Part shown: positions 5,909 to 7,283 of the stretch, in pieces
Layout: each line of letters starts with the position of its first letter
Position numbering within the stretch: the stretch's first letter is position 1
Source of the DNA: JBFFXF01 sp041569895
GTDB taxonomy: Bacteria; Planctomycetota; UBA8108; JACQVS01
DNA length: 7,283 bases
Assembly: GCA_041569895.1 (NCBI GenBank)
Contig: JBFFXF010000334.1
Span: forward strand, 1 to 7,283
Direction of reading: 5' to 3'
The notes under the pieces: model-generated
The model's database searches: none
Told to the model about the DNA's origin: nothing
The model's input: the letters and a program-made list of their open reading frames with translations, nothing else
Made by a program: the position numbers and the translations under genes

Positions 5909-7056
5909 CCGCCGCGGCCCTGTCGTCCGACACCTACCCGATCGCCGATCCCGACTCGCTGCCGAGCCCGCGGCTCCTCGTCTTCCGCGCGCGCGTCGAC
6001 TCGAACATCGAGCAGATGCGACGGCACCTCGAGGCGGTCGCGCCCGGCACCGGCTTCGATCACCTGCGCACGCACGTCAAGACGCACAAGTCGTCCTGGA
6101 CCGCGCGACGCATGCTCGATGCGGGGATCACGCGCTTCAAGGCGACGCCGAACGAGCTCGACCTGCTCCTCGACGCGGGCGCCCGCGACATCTTCGTCGC
6201 CTACCCGCTGCTCGCGCACGAGGCGGACCGCCTCGCCCATCGTGTCGCCGCGAACCCCGGCGTCCGCATTCTCGCGCAGGTCGGCTGCGACCGTCACATC
6301 GACGACCTGGAGGCCGCCGCGGCGCGGCACAGAGTGCGGATCGAGACGCTCATCGACCTCGACGTCGGCATGCACCGGACCGGCGCGCCGCCCGCCGCCA
6401 CGTCGGCTCTCCACGCGCGCATCGCATCCGCCTCCCATCTGGAGTTCGCGGGCATCCACGCCTACGATGGCCACAACAAGGGCCCCACTCCCGACGCTCG
6501 CCGCGCCGCCGCGGGTGATGCGATGGCCACGCTCCTCGACGCGGCCGCCGCCCTCGCGGATCGTGGCGTCGCGGTGCCCCTGCTGGTCGCCGGAGGCACA
6601 CCGGGATTCCTCGCCGACCTCGAGATCCTCGCGGCGCGCGCTCCCGGGGGCGCCCGCGTCGAGGTGTCGCCGGGCACGTGGATCTACTGGGACACCAACT
6701 ACGAGACGCTGCTGCCCGGCCTCTTCGATTTCGCGGCGCTCGTCTTCTGCCGCGTCATGGACCGTCCCGGCGACGACCTCGTGACGCTCGACCTCGGCCA
6801 CAAGCGCTGGGCGATCGACTCCGGTCCGGTGACACTCTTCAGCGAGCCCGGCCTCGAGGTGGTCGCGACCAACGAGGAGCACACCGTGCTGCGACGCACG
6901 GGCGAGTCACGCCACGCGCTCGAGGTCGGCGACCCGCTGCTGATCGCCCCCCGCCACGTCTGCTCGACGGTCAACCTGTGGGAGAGCTTCACGCTGATCG
7001 GGGCGGAGGGCGAGGTGGAGATGGAATCGGTCGCGGTGGACGGACGGAATCGGTAG
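5905..7056 (+). CDS. D-threonine aldolase / D-serine dehydratase-like PLP enzyme
   Basis: This 383-residue enzyme has the fold-type III (alanine racemase-like) PLP barrel followed by the C-terminal D-serine dehydratase-like domain. The N-terminal block HLRTHVKTHKS (53-63) carries the PLP lysine, Lys59. AGGTPG lies in the expected phosphate-binding position. The C-terminal RHVCSTVNL holds His351 and Cys353, the H-x-C metal site (Zn or Mn) of this family. Known members cleave D-threonine to glycine and acetaldehyde, deaminate D-serine to pyruvate, or dehydrate D-3-hydroxyaspartate; residues visible here do not decide among these. No export signal is seen, so it should be cytoplasmic. The ATGA overlap with the HAD gene shows translational coupling and fixes the start. 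The stop is followed at once by the hexamer repeat element. Confidence 0.92.
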   Translation: MTAAALSSDTYPIADPDSLPSPRLLVFRARVDSNIEQMRRHLEAVAPGTGFDHLRTHVKTHKSSWTARRMLDAGITRFKATPNELDLLLDAGARDIFVAYPLLAHEADRLAHRVAANPGVRILAQVGCDRHIDDLEAAAARHRVRIETLIDLDVGMHRTGAPPAATSALHARIASASHLEFAGIHAYDGHNKGPTPDARRAAAGDAMATLLDAAAALADRGVAVPLLVAGGTPGFLADLEILAARAPGGARVEVSPGTWIYWDTNYETLLPGLFDFAALVFCRVMDRPGDDLVTLDLGHKRWAIDSGPVTLFSEPGLEVVATNEEHTVLRRTGESRHALEVGDPLLIAPRHVCSTVNLWESFTLIGAEGEVEMESVAVDGRNR

Positions 7057-7132
7057 ACCCCCACCCCCACCTCGTCCTCGTCCTCGTCCTCGTCCTCGTA
7101 CCCGTACCCGTTCCCGTTCCCGAAAGCGCCCG
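7057..7132 (-). repeat. Phased hexanucleotide repeat element, right copy
   Basis: Read on the minus strand, the element opens with CGGGCGCTTTCGGG (7132 to 7119), identical over 14 bases to 43-56. Eleven 6-base units then run from 7122 to 7057: two CGGGAA, two CGGGTA, four CGAGGA, CGAGGT and two GGGGGT. The tail ends exactly at the stop codon of the PLP-enzyme gene. In that gene's transcript the element reads as a C-rich, G-poor run of UCCUCG, then UACCCG/UUCCCG, then CCCGAAAGCGCCCG. The minus strand has at least four GGG runs spaced by 3 nt, a G-quadruplex-type pattern on the template strand. Confidence 0.85.
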
Positions 7133-7166
7133 TCGTGATTGACAAAACTCGCTGGACGACGCCAAG

Positions 7167-7212
7167 ACGGTCACGGTCACGGTCCACGGTCCACGGGTCA
7201 CGGCCACCGTCC
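7167..7212. repeat. 6/7-nt tandem tract of ACGGTC(C) units
   Basis: Seven consecutive units start with A: ACGGTC twice, ACGGTCC twice, then ACGGGTC, ACGGCC and ACCGTCC. They mutate gradually along the tract. It lies 34 nt beyond the right-hand hexamer element and shows no coding potential. It may be a decayed relative of that element or an independent slippage tract. Confidence 0.7.
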
Positions 7213-7228
7213 AGGCCAGGGTTGGGCC

Positions 7229-7283
7229 CGTGCTCGTGCTCCGTATCCGTGTTCCGTCTCCGTTGTCGTTACCGTCGCCGTGC
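7229..7283. repeat. Degenerate CGTNNN hexamer tract running off the window
   Basis: CGT recurs at 7229, 7235, 7242, 7248, 7255, 7261, 7267, 7273 and 7279, a spacing of 6 with two steps of 7. The other bases of each unit vary (CGTGCT, CGTATC, CGTCTC, CGTTGT, CGTTAC, CGTCGC). This is the same CG-every-six design as the element at 7057-7132, in the CGTNNN orientation, but more diverged. It probably continues past the window end. Confidence 0.65.

Noticed and set aside
7139..7144. Perfect TTGACA -35 box
   Set aside because: No -10-like sequence occurs 15-19 nt downstream (the stretch reads CCAAGA and similar) and no gene begins in the remaining window. It is kept only as a curiosity in an AT-richer patch between repeat tracts.
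7057..7283. CRISPR array or peptide-coding dipeptide repeats
   Set aside because: Units are 6-7 nt with no spacers, so it is not CRISPR. Frames across the tract encode only Val-Leu/Val-Pro or Thr-Arg dipeptide runs, with no independent start signal.

Overview
The window is a very GC-rich bacterial stretch, by eye about 70% G+C. The closely packed pair of a DUF1549/DUF1553 protein and a DUF1501 protein is greatly expanded in Planctomycetota and also occurs in Verrucomicrobiota and Acidobacteriota. A planctomycete or a related uncultured lineage is therefore the best guess. Nothing in the window fixes the species.

Layout. Bases 1-147 hold a 9-bp hairpin and a phased hexanucleotide repeat element with no gene. 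A glyoxalase I gene (148-534) runs on the minus strand. A short divergent promoter region (about 535-677) separates it from the plus-strand genes. These are: a two-gene block for an exported DUF1549/DUF1553 protein (678-2591) and a Tat-exported DUF1501 protein (2593-4128); a two-gene cassette of an 86-residue unknown protein (4211-4471) and a nucleotidyltransferase-fold protein (4455-5045); and a translationally coupled pair of a HAD phosphatase (5183-5908) and a D-threonine aldolase/D-serine dehydratase-like PLP enzyme (5905-7056). The last 227 bases carry no gene. They hold a second copy of the repeat element followed by two looser 6/7-nt repeat tracts.

How the genes work together. Glyoxalase I detoxifies methylglyoxal in the cytoplasm. 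The DUF1549/DUF1553 and DUF1501 proteins are both exported and almost certainly act together, but their biochemical role is unknown. The small-protein/nucleotidyltransferase cassette has the layout of a toxin-antitoxin-like module, which is inference only. The HAD enzyme and the PLP enzyme share a 4-nt ATGA overlap and are presumably made together.

Most notable signals. (1) The hexamer element is present at both ends of the window in inverted orientation. Each copy has an identical 14-base head and an 11-unit tail with CG recurring about every 6 nt, and each sits directly downstream of a gene stop codon in the same orientation relative to that gene. (2) Two promoters of the form TTGCCA-N16/17-TACNAT lie so close to ATG codons that their transcripts should be leaderless or nearly so. 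One of them shares its -35 bases with the divergent gloA promoter.
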